Shown here piece by piece: positions 39,974-49,336 of a stretch of DNA of 64,000 nt. A program made the translations under genes and the position numbers. Origin of the DNA: Flavobacterium panacagri (GTDB lineage Bacteria > Bacteroidota > Bacteroidia > Flavobacteriales > Flavobacteriaceae). Under the pieces are notes generated by a model. That model did no database searches. It was not told the DNA's origin and saw only the letters and a list, made by a program, of their open reading frames with translations. The stretch is from NCBI RefSeq assembly GCF_030378165.1, contig NZ_CP119766.1:4774001-4838000 (forward strand), in the 5' to 3' direction. How positions within the stretch are numbered: the stretch's first letter is position 1; each line of letters starts with the position of its first letter.

Positions 39974-40238
39974 TGTGAAAAATGTGTGATTATCGATTAT
40001 ATGACAACAAAAGAACTAAAATATAACAAACGAAAATTTTCAAATAGACGAAGAGCAAAAGACAATCGATAAAGGCAACCTTAGAACCGATGGACTTTTT
40101 TAAAATATTAAACAAGTGTTTAATTTTTGTCTTATCGGCTCTAAAACGCTTTTTAGAGACTCTAAATCCCTGTTGGGCGATTGCTAAAAAATTGTATTCG
40201 ATTAAAATGTAATATTGCCATATAAATCATAAATTGTA

Positions 40239-41288
40239 ATGACACCAAATATTTTTAGACCCTATTTATTTACCGGATTACACATTCTAAGCTGGGTATT
40301 ATTAGGCTTTATCATGTTGTTTTACATGCCATTAACTTGGAATGTAATACTTCCAGGTGCATTTTGGCTTTGGCAGATTATTATATTGCTCTTATTAATG
40401 GTTATTTTTTATTCTAATGCGAGAATCATTGTTCCCAAAACCATCTTTAAAGACAATATTTCTCCTTTTATGATTTGGGCTCTTGTCATCATTTTTGCCA
40501 TGCAGCTTATTGCTTATTTTTATACATCACAGACCGATCTTCATAATAAAATTAGTTTGATCTTAGGATTCAAAAAATATAGAAATCCTTACTTTGACAA
40601 TTACGTTTTGACCCTCACTTTGTTGGTTTTAGGAATCAGTACGAGCTGGGCGATGCTTCAATATTGGCAGAAAGCCGCACAGCACAAGCAGAAATTAGAG
40701 CAGGACAAAACAATGGCTGAACTGGCAATGCTAAAAGCACAGATTAATCCGCATTTTTTCTTTAATTCCTTAAACAGTATTTATTCTCTGACTTATACTG
40801 ATATTGAAGATTCTCGAAATGCACTTCATACCTTAAGCCGTATGATGCGTTATTTACTTTACAGTACTGAAGGAGAAAGAACAACTTTATTAAAAGAAGT
40901 CGAATTTCTAAAAGATTTTATTGCTTTAATGAAACTGCGTGCTAACAGCAAATTGACTATTACAACTGAGATTCCTGAAAAAATTCAGGATTATCCAATT
41001 GTTCCAATGTTATTACTACCTTTAGTAGAAAATGCATTTAAACATGGTGTTCATGCCACTGATAAAAGCGAAATACACATAAAATTGACACAACAAGGAA
41101 CTGACTTAGAGTTTGAAGTAGAAAATACTTTCTTCGAAAAAGTCTCTATTCCCGATGTAGGAGGCATTGGTTTAACCAATACCAAACGAAGATTGCATCT
41201 GATTTACCCCAATCATCATTTTATGACTTTTGGTGTTACTCCAGATGGAACTTATAAAATTAAATTGAAAATAACTTTAGAGCAATGA
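40239..41288 (+). CDS. LytS-type sensor histidine kinase
   Basis: 349 aa. Four membrane segments in the first 140 residues, a short coiled coil, then the His_kinase domain with the phospho-acceptor His172 in QINPHFFFNSLNSIY and a C-terminal ATPase N box (LLPLVENAFKHGV) and G box (GGIGLTNTKRRL). Membrane sensor without a large external loop. It overlaps its response regulator by 4 bp. Divergent from the efflux operon, 265 nt away, so efflux induction by membrane stress is a reasonable inference. Confidence 0.93.
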   Translation: MTPNIFRPYLFTGLHILSWVLLGFIMLFYMPLTWNVILPGAFWLWQIIILLLLMVIFYSNARIIVPKTIFKDNISPFMIWALVIIFAMQLIAYFYTSQTDLHNKISLILGFKKYRNPYFDNYVLTLTLLVLGISTSWAMLQYWQKAAQHKQKLEQDKTMAELAMLKAQINPHFFFNSLNSIYSLTYTDIEDSRNALHTLSRMMRYLLYSTEGERTTLLKEVEFLKDFIALMKLRANSKLTITTEIPEKIQDYPIVPMLLLPLVENAFKHGVHATDKSEIHIKLTQQGTDLEFEVENTFFEKVSIPDVGGIGLTNTKRRLHLIYPNHHFMTFGVTPDGTYKIKLKITLEQ

Positions 41289-42019
41289 CCGTATTAAGAT
41301 GTATAGCAGTAGATGATGAACCATTAGCTTTGAAATTGGTTGAAACCTTTATTCACCAGACGCCATTTTTAGAATTGATTACTACCTGTGACAATGCTGT
41401 AGATGCAATGGGTATTATTAGAGAAGAAAAACCGGATGTGGTTTTCTTAGATATTAATATGCCGAATTTGACGGGAATGGAATTGGCAAGACTTTTACAA
41501 GATCAAGCTGGCCCATTGCCAAAAATTGTTTTTACAACGGCTTACAATCATTATGCTATTGAGGGTTATCGAGTGAATGCTGTAGATTATCTTTTAAAGC
41601 CTTTTAGTTATGAAGAATTTCTACGTGCGGCCAATAAAGTGTTGCAATTGCATGAAGAAGCGAATAATAATGTATTCCAAAACATTGCTGCAGATGATGA
41701 GTTTATCTTTTTAAAAGTCGAATACCAATGGGTTCGTATTTCTTTAAAAGACATCTGCTATATTGAAAGTTTGAAAGATTATGTAAAAGTGCATCTTGAA
41801 GATTCACAGAAAGCTGTACTCTCACTTATATCCCTTAAAGCTTTAGAAGAAAAACTTCCATCTTCAAAATTCATGCGCGTACACCGCTCTTTCATCGTTT
41901 CATTAGATAAAATCAGCGCCATCAGTAAAAACTCCATTTTTATCGATAAGATAGAAATTACGGTTGGCGAACAATACAAAGAAGCCTTTAAGACAATGGT
42001 TGATAAATGGCTAAAATAA
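41285..42019 (+). CDS. LytTR-family response regulator
   Basis: 244 aa. Receiver domain with phosphoacceptor Asp56 (VVFLDINMPNLTG), acidic pair in AVDDEPLAL and Lys in LLKPFSYEEFL; then a LytTR DNA-binding domain (about 140-244, IEYLKDYVKVHLED-like region, FMRVHRSFIVSLDKI). Overlaps the kinase gene by 4 bp (ATGA) and so is made with it. Targets are unknown; the divergent efflux operon is the nearest candidate. Confidence 0.94.
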   Translation: MTVLRCIAVDDEPLALKLVETFIHQTPFLELITTCDNAVDAMGIIREEKPDVVFLDINMPNLTGMELARLLQDQAGPLPKIVFTTAYNHYAIEGYRVNAVDYLLKPFSYEEFLRAANKVLQLHEEANNNVFQNIAADDEFIFLKVEYQWVRISLKDICYIESLKDYVKVHLEDSQKAVLSLISLKALEEKLPSSKFMRVHRSFIVSLDKISAISKNSIFIDKIEITVGEQYKEAFKTMVDKWLK

Positions 42020-42038
42020 AATTAGAATTATAATAATT

Positions 42039-42332
42039 ATGGAAAAAAGATCAAACAAATATTATTTAACCTTAAGCCTTAAGGAATATGCAAATGGCGA
42101 AACTGAACCTGCAAAGGAATTAGGAATCGAATTTGACAATCACGATGAAATTTTTGGAATCATTGACAGAATCAAAGAAAAGAACATTTTTGCCGACGAT
42201 TCTGAAGCTGTTCAATTTGCAATCGGACTAAAATTATTCAGCGAAATCAAAATCAAAAATCGTAAAAACCCTCTTTTTGACGAATTAAATGAAGTTTTTC
42301 CTGTTTTCATGAAAAAACTAAAAAGTCTTTAA
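42039..42332 (+). CDS. DUF3861-family protein
   Basis: 97 aa. KYYLTLSLKEYANGE followed by FDNHDEIFGIIDRIKEKNIF and ALGL-like helix (QFAIGLKLFSEI) match the small cytosolic DUF3861 family, whose function is unknown. 19 nt after the response regulator on the same strand, so it may be co-transcribed. Confidence 0.75.
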   Translation: MEKRSNKYYLTLSLKEYANGETEPAKELGIEFDNHDEIFGIIDRIKEKNIFADDSEAVQFAIGLKLFSEIKIKNRKNPLFDELNEVFPVFMKKLKSL

Positions 42333-42676
42333 GAATCCCTTGAAATTCAAGACCCCATCGATATTGCTTTTCAAAGTTTGAATGTTAAATTTAACTTAAG
42401 AAATAAATAATCCAATTCTTACTGGCAATAATCTCTTACAAATTCCCGTTTCAATTAAGCATGTCCCACTAAATGCTTTTCCAAAAGAAGTTTAATTTCT
42501 GTTTTTGAAATTCTTTTGCTTCGCTTAAAGCATTTAGGCATTCTTAATTGAAAATATTAAGGAGAATTTATTTAGAAACTGACCATTTCATTTTAAATAA
42601 ATTTCCAAATCAATCTTCTCTTTCGAAATGTTCGATAATGCATAATTTATTTTTTAACCATTAAAATGAAAGCATT
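42333..42676. other. Gap with a long hairpin-forming repeat
   Basis: 344 bases without a gene. 42451-42480 (TCAATTAAGCATG...AAATGCTTT) and 42526-42555 (AAAGCATTTAGGC...TTAATTGAAA) are inverted, with a second inner pair (AAAGAAGTTTAATTTC / GAAATTCTTTTG). RNA would fold into a long stem. A five-codon ORF (ATG at 42666) precedes the sugar dehydrogenase gene. Confidence 0.6.
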
Positions 42677-43903
42677 ATGATAATTCAAAAAAGTATTTTA
42701 CTTCTTGTTGGAGTCTTAGCCTTAAGCAGTTGTTCCAACAATGACAATGATGACAATACCAATACTGGGCCAACAGGGCCACCTGTAGAGACTGGGACGG
42801 CTAACACTTCTTATCAGCCAGCATTTTCCGGACAAACACGTGCAGGAAGCATTCAGACTACCACCGAAATTGAATCTAAAGTTATCACCAGCGGTTTAAG
42901 CGCTCCTTGGGGCGTTGCTTATCTTCCTGACGGACGTCTTTTAGTTACTGAAAAAGCGGGAAATATTAAAATTGTTACTCAAGCAGGAGTAATTGGTAAT
43001 GCCTTAACAGGAGTTCCCGCAGTTAATCCAGCTGACCAAGGAGGTTTACTAGGGATTTGTCTTGATCCTGCATTTGAAACAAATAGAATGATTTATTGGG
43101 TATTTTCTGAAGCAGTAGCAGGTGGCAATATTACCGCTGTTGCAAAAGGAAGAATATCTAATAATGAAACTGCTCTTGAAAATGTTACCGTTATCTATCG
43201 TTCTAACACACCAAATGCCAGTACGCTGCATTATGGAGGCCGTGTTTTATTTGATAAAACTGGAAATTTATTTGTAAGTATTGGAGAAAGATCTGTTTTA
43301 CAAACGCGTCCTTTAGCTCAAGCAGTAAACAGCAGTTTGGGTAAAGTGGTTCGTATTACAACTAACGGACAAGCTGCATCAGGAAATCCAACTATTACAG
43401 GAACTGGTGCTTTACCAGAGTTATATACTATTGGACACAGAAATCCACAAGGATTGGCTATACATCCTACAACTGGAGAATTATGGCAGAGTGAACACGG
43501 GCCAAGAGGTGGTGATGAAATTAACAGAATTAAAGCGGGAGCTAATTATGGCTGGCCAACGATTACTTACGGAATCGAATACGGCGGTGCTAAAATTGGT
43601 GACGGGATAACACAAAAAGAAGGAATGGAACAACCTGTTTATTATTGGGATCCTGTTGTTTCTCCAAGCGGAATGACTTTCTACGCAGGAAAACGTGTCC
43701 CAGAATGGCAGAATAATCTTTTTATAGGTGCCTTAAGCGGTCAGCATATTGTTCGTTTAGCTTTTAAAGACAATAAAGTGGCTGGAGAAGAAAGATTATT
43801 ATCTGGAGAAGGACAAAGATTTAGAGATATTACACAAGGAAAAGATGAAGCATTATACGCCGTTACCGATCAAGGAAGACTTTACAAAATTGATAAAAAA
43901 TAG
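42677..43903 (+). CDS. PQQ-dependent soluble aldose sugar dehydrogenase-like lipoprotein
   Basis: 408 aa. Lipobox ALSSC (Cys19) followed by an Asp/Asn linker, then the six-bladed propeller of the GSDH family: SAPWGVAYLPDGRLLVTEKAG, GLLGICLDPAF, LHYGGRVLFDKTGNLFVSIG, YTIGHRNPQGLAIHPTTGELW, EHGPRGGDEIN and YYWDPVVSPSGMTFY. These are the PQQ/calcium-binding blades. Expected to oxidise aldoses at the cell surface. Followed by a terminator and a convergent gap. Confidence 0.92.
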   Translation: MIIQKSILLLVGVLALSSCSNNDNDDNTNTGPTGPPVETGTANTSYQPAFSGQTRAGSIQTTTEIESKVITSGLSAPWGVAYLPDGRLLVTEKAGNIKIVTQAGVIGNALTGVPAVNPADQGGLLGICLDPAFETNRMIYWVFSEAVAGGNITAVAKGRISNNETALENVTVIYRSNTPNASTLHYGGRVLFDKTGNLFVSIGERSVLQTRPLAQAVNSSLGKVVRITTNGQAASGNPTITGTGALPELYTIGHRNPQGLAIHPTTGELWQSEHGPRGGDEINRIKAGANYGWPTITYGIEYGGAKIGDGITQKEGMEQPVYYWDPVVSPSGMTFYAGKRVPEWQNNLFIGALSGQHIVRLAFKDNKVAGEERLLSGEGQRFRDITQGKDEALYAVTDQGRLYKIDKK

Positions 43904-43932
43904 AAAGTAAACTTGTTCATTATACTAGCCAA

Positions 43933-43962
43933 AAACGCCCCAATAATGGGGCGTTTCGTATT
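43933..43962 (+). terminator. Terminator of the sugar dehydrogenase gene
   Basis: Stem AAACGCCCCA / TGGGGCGTTT (43933-43942 with 43947-43956), AATA loop, T-rich end. Confidence 0.85.
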
Positions 43963-43970
43963 TTTAAAAA

Positions 43971-44170
43971 TTTTGTTTCAGGTTTCAGGTTTCAAGTTTC
44001 AGGTTGCTATGCTTTGTGTTTTTCTTACCGCAAAGCACGCAAGGTTTTTTGATATGTAAAATCTATGGAAAACGCAAAGTTCGCAAAGCTTTGTGTAAAA
44101 ACTTTGCGAACCTTGCGGTTATGTATACATATCGTATATCAACCTGAAACTTGAAACCTGAAACAAAAAA
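43971..44170. repeat. Nested inverted repeat in convergent gap
   Basis: Outer arms 43971-44006 (TTTCAGGTTTCAAGTTTCAG) and 44140-44170, inverted. Inside, CCGCAAAGCACGCAAGG (from 44029) pairs with CCTTGCGGTT (44111-44120). Covers the whole gap between the sugar-dehydrogenase and redoxin genes. Confidence 0.8.
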
Positions 44171-44171
44171 A

Positions 44172-44786
44172 TTAAGCTTTTGCTTTTCTTTTAACTGTAC
44201 AGCCAATTTCTTTTGTTTGTGTTACAGCTGGTTTTTGTCCACTTTTTAAAGATGCAATTACATCTTCTGCATATTTTACTTTATCGGCTTTATTTCCTTC
44301 TGGATCGTTATCGATTGCTCCAACATATTCTACTACGTTTCCTTTTGCTGTTTTAGAAATAATAAAAACATGAGGCGTGCGTTTTGCTCCGTATTCATCA
44401 GTAATTTTTTGCCCTGGATCAAATAAGTATGGAAAAGGATATTTTTTCTCTTTTGCTAAATCCTGCATTTTACTGAAAGTATCTGCTGTCGAAGCTTCCG
44501 GATCATTTGGATTAATGGCAATTACCGGGTATCCTTGCGGTCTGAATTTTTTATCTAAATCGATGATTCTCTGCTCATATCCAATTGCATACGGACAAGT
44601 ATTACAAGTAAAAACAACGATATAACCTTTTGCATCTTTAAAAGTTCCGAAAGAAACTTCTTTGTTGTCAACATTCTTTAATTTAAAATCTGGTGCTTTA
44701 TCTCCTGCTTTAAGAGTTGCTCCTGTCTGCGCCTGCGCTAGAAAAGCAGAAAACGCTAATGCTAATAATAAAATTATTTTTTTCAT
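44172..44786 (-). CDS. Exported thioredoxin-fold (redoxin) protein
   Basis: 204 aa. Signal peptide ending FLAQAQ. AhpC/TSA-like fold with GDKAPDFKLKNVDNKEVSF and Cys61/Cys64 in VVFTCNTCPYA, a CxxC site in place of the peroxiredoxin VCP. PHVFIISKTA contains the cis-Pro. Likely a periplasmic thiol reductase or peroxidase. 11 nt downstream of a TlpA-like gene. Confidence 0.88.
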   Translation of the reverse strand: MKKIILLLALAFSAFLAQAQTGATLKAGDKAPDFKLKNVDNKEVSFGTFKDAKGYIVVFTCNTCPYAIGYEQRIIDLDKKFRPQGYPVIAINPNDPEASTADTFSKMQDLAKEKKYPFPYLFDPGQKITDEYGAKRTPHVFIISKTAKGNVVEYVGAIDNDPEGNKADKVKYAEDVIASLKSGQKPAVTQTKEIGCTVKRKAKA

Positions 44787-44797
44787 GGTTTACGGAT

Positions 44798-45274
44798 TTA
44801 TAGTTTTTTATATTCAGTTAATAATTGTTCATAGGTAAATTCACTTTCGACAAATTTTCGTTTGTCTCCTTTTATAAAAAGTGTTGCCGGAATACTTCCT
44901 GACCAGCTTGGATCAATTCGGTCAATGAATTCCTGCGGACTGCTTTCGTTTAAAAGAAATACTTCATTTTTAAGATTTTTTCTTTTTACAAACGGAATTA
45001 CATTTGATTCTAATTTCGATTTAAAATCTAAACTTACTAATAAAACAGCCAGTTTTTCTGATTTGTGTTCGGCACTTAATTTCTCAAAATGTGGTAATTC
45101 TTTTATACACGGCGCACACCAGGTTGCCCAAAAATTAACAACATACGTACTGTCTTTTCCATTTTTGATTCTTTCATTGAGCTGATCGATATTCATCAGT
45201 CTAACCTTCTGACTATATGCTGAAATGGAAAAAATAGTGAATAAAAATATATAGAGAATTGATTTGATTTTCAT
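44798..45274 (-). CDS. TlpA-family periplasmic thioredoxin
   Basis: 158 aa. Signal peptide ending SISAYSQ. VVNFWATWCAPCIKELPHFE has Cys53/Cys56 and GSIPATLFIKG has the cis-Pro. Reduces disulphides of periplasmic proteins, often in c-type cytochrome maturation or oxidative stress. First of a two-gene unit with the redoxin gene. Confidence 0.9.
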   Translation of the reverse strand: MKIKSILYIFLFTIFSISAYSQKVRLMNIDQLNERIKNGKDSTYVVNFWATWCAPCIKELPHFEKLSAEHKSEKLAVLLVSLDFKSKLESNVIPFVKRKNLKNEVFLLNESSPQEFIDRIDPSWSGSIPATLFIKGDKRKFVESEFTYEQLLTEYKKL

Positions 45275-45554
45275 AAAAAACGCTTTAGGATTAATTTGAG
45301 TCTTACAAATATAAGCTAATGGAATCTTACTTTTTGTTAACGAAAGTTTAATGAGTTTTTCTAAGATGCTAAGGGACTAAGATTCTAAGTTATTAAGATT
45401 TTATAAATCGTTCTACGGAACTTTATAATCTGTTTTAATTCTGTTTTCAACAGATTGATCCCGATAGCTATCGTGAGTTGCTACAAAATGCAGAATTACT
45501 AAACCAACTCGTTTTGATTTTTCTAAAAAATAATGCAAATCCGTCTTAGAAGAA
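45275..45554. other. Short intergenic region
   Basis: 280 bases between minus-strand genes. A degenerate palindrome CCCGATAGCTATCGTG near 45460. No gene seen. Confidence 0.5.
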
Positions 45555-48053
45555 TTAGCTTGTTTCTAATCCGCAATAAACATTTGAAAAATCTTTTTTA
45601 GCCAGATCGCTTTTGTGAATGACAAAATAAATTTCTCCAGCATCCCAAAAACAAAAGCCCGGATTATTATCACTGCTTACACGCAATAGTACCATCCATT
45701 CTTCCTGTTTTCCTTTCAATGTATTGACTGCTTCTATTTCAGGCGAATCATGTTGTTTAAAGACATAATTATTAATTCCGTGAGAAGATTTAGTATTAAA
45801 AGGTAAAAGTGCTTCTTTTAAGGCTTCGGTTTCGTCGTATTTCTCTTCTAATTCCTTTAATTCAGGCGCGATGTCTTTATAATAATGCTCATCATTATAA
45901 AATGATGGAAGACTTATACATTTTTCCGAATTGGTCTTAAACGCCTGGTAAATGCCAGATTCATCGTAGATAAACTCTTCATCAATATTCAATTCTTTCG
46001 CCGATTTTAGATTATCCGTTTCCCCTTCATAAAAAATAACTCTAGGAACAAAATCCTGCTGATCTTCAATAAAGAAATAAAGCATTCCTGTACGAGGCAG
46101 ATAATTCTGTAAATTAGCAATAGAGGCGCAATTAATTTGGGCAATGAACTGATAACCTTTTTTTTCATCATCGCTTTTTACTGTAGGATAATCTACATTT
46201 ACAGGCAAATCAGGAAGCCCTCCTATTCGATTATTTCCTACTTCATCGTATAAATCTGGAATTGTAGTAGCAAAATTTACTGCATGACGAGCAATTTTAG
46301 AAAGTCCATTTTCATATTCCTGAAAACCTTTTTCTTCAATAGCTTTTCGAAGGTTTGAATTTAAGTCCGAATCGTTACGGGCATAGAATAGTTCATCTTC
46401 ATATGGCACTACTCCGTTGTTATCTGCGCCTTTATAGGTGTAATCAAGTAAAGTCATTTTTTTCTCCAGTTCCAAGTCAAGTTCTGGAATATTTTCAAGT
46501 CCACTAGGAAGGGATTTAAGAGGGTTGTTTTTAATATGGAGTTTTCTAAGATTCTTTAATTGAGTATATGAATTTGGAACATCCGTCAGTTGATTTCCTT
46601 CTAAATGTAAAACCTCCAAATTATCAGGTAATAACTTAGGAGCAGATCCTAAATTGTTATTTTCAAGAAAACATAATTTAAGCTTTGAAAGATACTGTAA
46701 GGTGTAGGGATGAATTCCTTCAACTTTACTTCCCGTTAGCAATAGAAATTCTAATTCACGAAGATCTCCAATCCATTCTGGGAATTTGGTAATTGCTGCA
46801 ATACCCCAAAGATGTAAACTTTTTAAATTCTTAAAATGTTTAATTGATGAAGGTATTTCAGTAAATGCTTCAGCCTCTTTACTGTTGTTTGAGAACTGAA
46901 TTGTAAGTGATTCCAAATGAACTAATGAATGAAGCTCTTCTCTTAATTCGGTTGGGTCTGGATCTTTTAATTTTAATTGACGTACAATTTTTGGTAATGT
47001 CTTTTCCAATTCTTTGAACATTGTAAAATCATACTTTTCCCATTCTAATTCTTGTGTTGCTATTTTTTTAGCTAAGCTTATTTTATATCTTTTAGGATCC
47101 CATTTATCTTCCAGATACCCATTCAGCCCTATCCATCCCTCTTTTAAAGTAACATTTCCCGTAAAACCAAGCGAATATTTGAAACCTCGATCCCATAAAT
47201 AATGATTATAACTTTCGTCTCTACCTTTCTCAAAAGGAACTAGACCAGTAGGTATTCCTTGATTGTATATCTGACTAAGAGAAAAATTTAATGCTACTGC
47301 TCCGTTATAGGAATCAACAATGTAGCTATGTTTTTTCTCTTCAAATTCAGGAATAATTCCCTCTAAATTAACGTACAAAGTTCCATTTACTGAAGCACTG
47401 CATTCTGGTAAAAACTGTAATTGAATATCATCTATTATCCAATATTCTTTGTCGTCTACCGGAATAGAAAATTCTTCTATAAATGGAAGAATGCTGTTTT
47501 CCTCTAATTGTTCTTCTTCGTTAAAATTATTCTCTGATTTTCTATGATAATAAAAATCTTGTAAAAATTTAGGCAGTTTATCTATTGCTTCCTGATGATT
47601 TCCAAAGTACTCCAAACTTTGCCAAATAGCTTCAAACAGCGGTTCATAGAAAGCTCTATGTTCTATTTTGCAATCGCCTTTAAAAATATAACAAAATTGA
47701 TCACTTATCTGAACAATAGCCAAATAATAGAAAATATCATCTTTTGATTTCACTAATCGAATATTCGAACTATGACCTGCTACCTGAATTTCCTTTTCTT
47801 CTATCAGCTCAATTTCCTCGTCTGCTAGTTTATTAGATTGCCAAAAGCGCAAAACAATATTCTCTCCATCAAATTCATTAAAAAATTCTACAGGAATAAG
47901 AGTTGTTGTTGCGTATGATAAATAATCATCATCGGGCAGTTCGTGCGCTGCTCTGATGCTTTCCCAAACCACCTGCATATCTGTATAAACAGAAGGAATT
48001 AAAAGAGAGAATGTATCGGTTTCAAATTTTCGGTTTTTGCTATTGCTTTCCAT
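45555..48053 (-). CDS. LRR and YwqG (DUF1963) multidomain protein, putative immunity
   Basis: 832 aa, no signal peptide. Residues 1-150: beta-rich DcrB/immunity-like N-terminus (FETDTFSLLIPSVYTDMQ). About 185-345: beta-sandwich module of unknown type. About 360-530: leucine-rich repeats (LEVLHLEGNQLTDVPNSY, LRKLHIKNNPLKSLP). About 570-832: DUF1963/YwqG domain (IGGLPDLPVNVDYP, GYQFIAQINCASI, GMLYFFIEDQQD, PGFCFWDAGEIYFVIHKSDL). YwqG domains are recorded among immunity proteins of polymorphic toxins. Last gene of a seven-gene minus-strand array. Confidence 0.75.
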   Translation of the reverse strand: MESNSKNRKFETDTFSLLIPSVYTDMQVVWESIRAAHELPDDDYLSYATTTLIPVEFFNEFDGENIVLRFWQSNKLADEEIELIEEKEIQVAGHSSNIRLVKSKDDIFYYLAIVQISDQFCYIFKGDCKIEHRAFYEPLFEAIWQSLEYFGNHQEAIDKLPKFLQDFYYHRKSENNFNEEEQLEENSILPFIEEFSIPVDDKEYWIIDDIQLQFLPECSASVNGTLYVNLEGIIPEFEEKKHSYIVDSYNGAVALNFSLSQIYNQGIPTGLVPFEKGRDESYNHYLWDRGFKYSLGFTGNVTLKEGWIGLNGYLEDKWDPKRYKISLAKKIATQELEWEKYDFTMFKELEKTLPKIVRQLKLKDPDPTELREELHSLVHLESLTIQFSNNSKEAEAFTEIPSSIKHFKNLKSLHLWGIAAITKFPEWIGDLRELEFLLLTGSKVEGIHPYTLQYLSKLKLCFLENNNLGSAPKLLPDNLEVLHLEGNQLTDVPNSYTQLKNLRKLHIKNNPLKSLPSGLENIPELDLELEKKMTLLDYTYKGADNNGVVPYEDELFYARNDSDLNSNLRKAIEEKGFQEYENGLSKIARHAVNFATTIPDLYDEVGNNRIGGLPDLPVNVDYPTVKSDDEKKGYQFIAQINCASIANLQNYLPRTGMLYFFIEDQQDFVPRVIFYEGETDNLKSAKELNIDEEFIYDESGIYQAFKTNSEKCISLPSFYNDEHYYKDIAPELKELEEKYDETEALKEALLPFNTKSSHGINNYVFKQHDSPEIEAVNTLKGKQEEWMVLLRVSSDNNPGFCFWDAGEIYFVIHKSDLAKKDFSNVYCGLETS

Positions 48054-48095
48054 AAAAAAGATTATTTGGCTTATATTAATACTATTTGAAGTAAG

Positions 48096-48746
48096 CTATT
48101 TTAACTTAATCAGAAGTTTATTTAATTCTTCAACGTTCTCTTTATAACGTGGATATGTTCCTATATTCCTTACGCTATGATTTTGATTATTGGTTATACC
48201 AACTCCTTCTAATTGATAAAATCCAGATTCCATTACCAAACCGTTTAAAATACAATCGGCAATATATTCAGAATGCGTTTCGAATTTTGGAATTGAATTT
48301 AAGTGGTTAATTATAAAAGGTTTTAAAACCAATCTTTCATTTTCAACAATTCCTGTCATTGGTAGAAAAAGGAGAAATAATTCAGGATATTTTTCAAAAG
48401 CTAATAATTCCTCTAATGTAAAAAACCAGGCTTCGAAATGTCCGCCCAGATTTCCAATATAAATATCATTCAGAAAAAAGTTGATTTCATATTCCTGAAA
48501 TTCAATTGCGTAGTTTAAATCCTCTGTCAGCTTTTCTGCAATAAATCTTGGATTTTCTTCTATATCTTCTTCATTCAAAAATGATCTTTCCCATTCGTAC
48601 GCTTTACTTTCATCTGTTTCGACAACTTCCAGAACCTCATCGATGTTTAATTCTTTTTCATTATCATAACCTCTTGACCAGCAAAAATAAAATTTCCAGA
48701 AAAAGGTATTATTACTGATTTCGTCTAGTTGAATTTTTCTATTCAT
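48096..48746 (-). CDS. Hypothetical protein in immunity-like array
   Basis: 216 aa, acidic, no signal peptide. MNRKIQLDEISNNTFFWKFY and YIGNLGGHFEAWFFTLEELL, NHLNSIPKFETHSEYIAD. No family recognised. ATG overlaps the stop of the upstream gene by 8 bp, typical of a tightly packed array. Confidence 0.75.
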   Translation of the reverse strand: MNRKIQLDEISNNTFFWKFYFCWSRGYDNEKELNIDEVLEVVETDESKAYEWERSFLNEEDIEENPRFIAEKLTEDLNYAIEFQEYEINFFLNDIYIGNLGGHFEAWFFTLEELLAFEKYPELFLLFLPMTGIVENERLVLKPFIINHLNSIPKFETHSEYIADCILNGLVMESGFYQLEGVGITNNQNHSVRNIGTYPRYKENVEELNKLLIKLK

Positions 48747-49332
48747 GTATCTCTACTTTAAAAGGATAAGTAAAATCAGCCATAAAATCTGGTTTTTCGA
48801 CAGTAGGTTTTAAAACAAATTCAAAAGTAGGTTCCATACTTTCAAACTCTTCTATTTCTCCTGAAGCTGTTTCTACTTTTAAAAGTTGTTTGGTCAATCC
48901 CGCCAAAATGGCTACCGAATACCAGCCGTTTGGTAATTCTATTGTTGCGTGTTTATATTTCTTTAATAATCCTAATTTGGTTTCTGTAAAATCTCTTAAA
49001 TAGGGAATTGTATAAAGATAGATTCTGCCATTCACTACCTTCAAACAATATCCATCACGCTGATGCTGCACTTCATTTCCTTGCTTCAACAACTCTGGCG
49101 TTTCATCTGACAAATTGAAATAAACGGTGTAAGGATAATTTTCAATTCCTATCATGGGTACCATTACACCTTCTTCTACAACCTGATCTCCAGTTTCTTC
49201 TGTTGTGAATTCTGTCAGCAAATCATCGGGTAGGTTATTCTCTATCTTGTATTGAAGTAAATAATCCGGATCGCCCAGGATAAAATAATCCATTAGATCA
49301 TTTAAAACTTCATCAAATTTATATAATGCCAT
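48739..49332 (-). CDS. Hypothetical protein in immunity-like array
   Basis: 197 aa from ATG at 49332 (MALYKFDEVLNDLMDYF). The longer ORF to 49389 would overlap the DKNYY gene by 53 bp, whereas this ATG follows that gene's stop at 49337 by 4 nt. Contains VPMIGIENYPYTVYFNLSDE and ELPNGWYSVAILAGLT. No family recognised. Same operon as its neighbours. Confidence 0.75.
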   Translation of the reverse strand: MALYKFDEVLNDLMDYFILGDPDYLLQYKIENNLPDDLLTEFTTEETGDQVVEEGVMVPMIGIENYPYTVYFNLSDETPELLKQGNEVQHQRDGYCLKVVNGRIYLYTIPYLRDFTETKLGLLKKYKHATIELPNGWYSVAILAGLTKQLLKVETASGEIEEFESMEPTFEFVLKPTVEKPDFMADFTYPFKVEIHE

Positions 49333-49336
49333 AATT

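Noticed and set aside
42666..42680. Five-codon leader peptide before the sugar dehydrogenase gene
   Set aside because: ATG AAA GCA TTA TGA overlaps the real start, but it is too short to judge and no attenuator-like codons are seen.
43971..44170. Riboswitch or ncRNA
   Set aside because: Repeats of the GCAAAG and GTTTCAGG kind are spread in other gaps, so a repeat element is a simpler reading; no riboswitch core was recognised.
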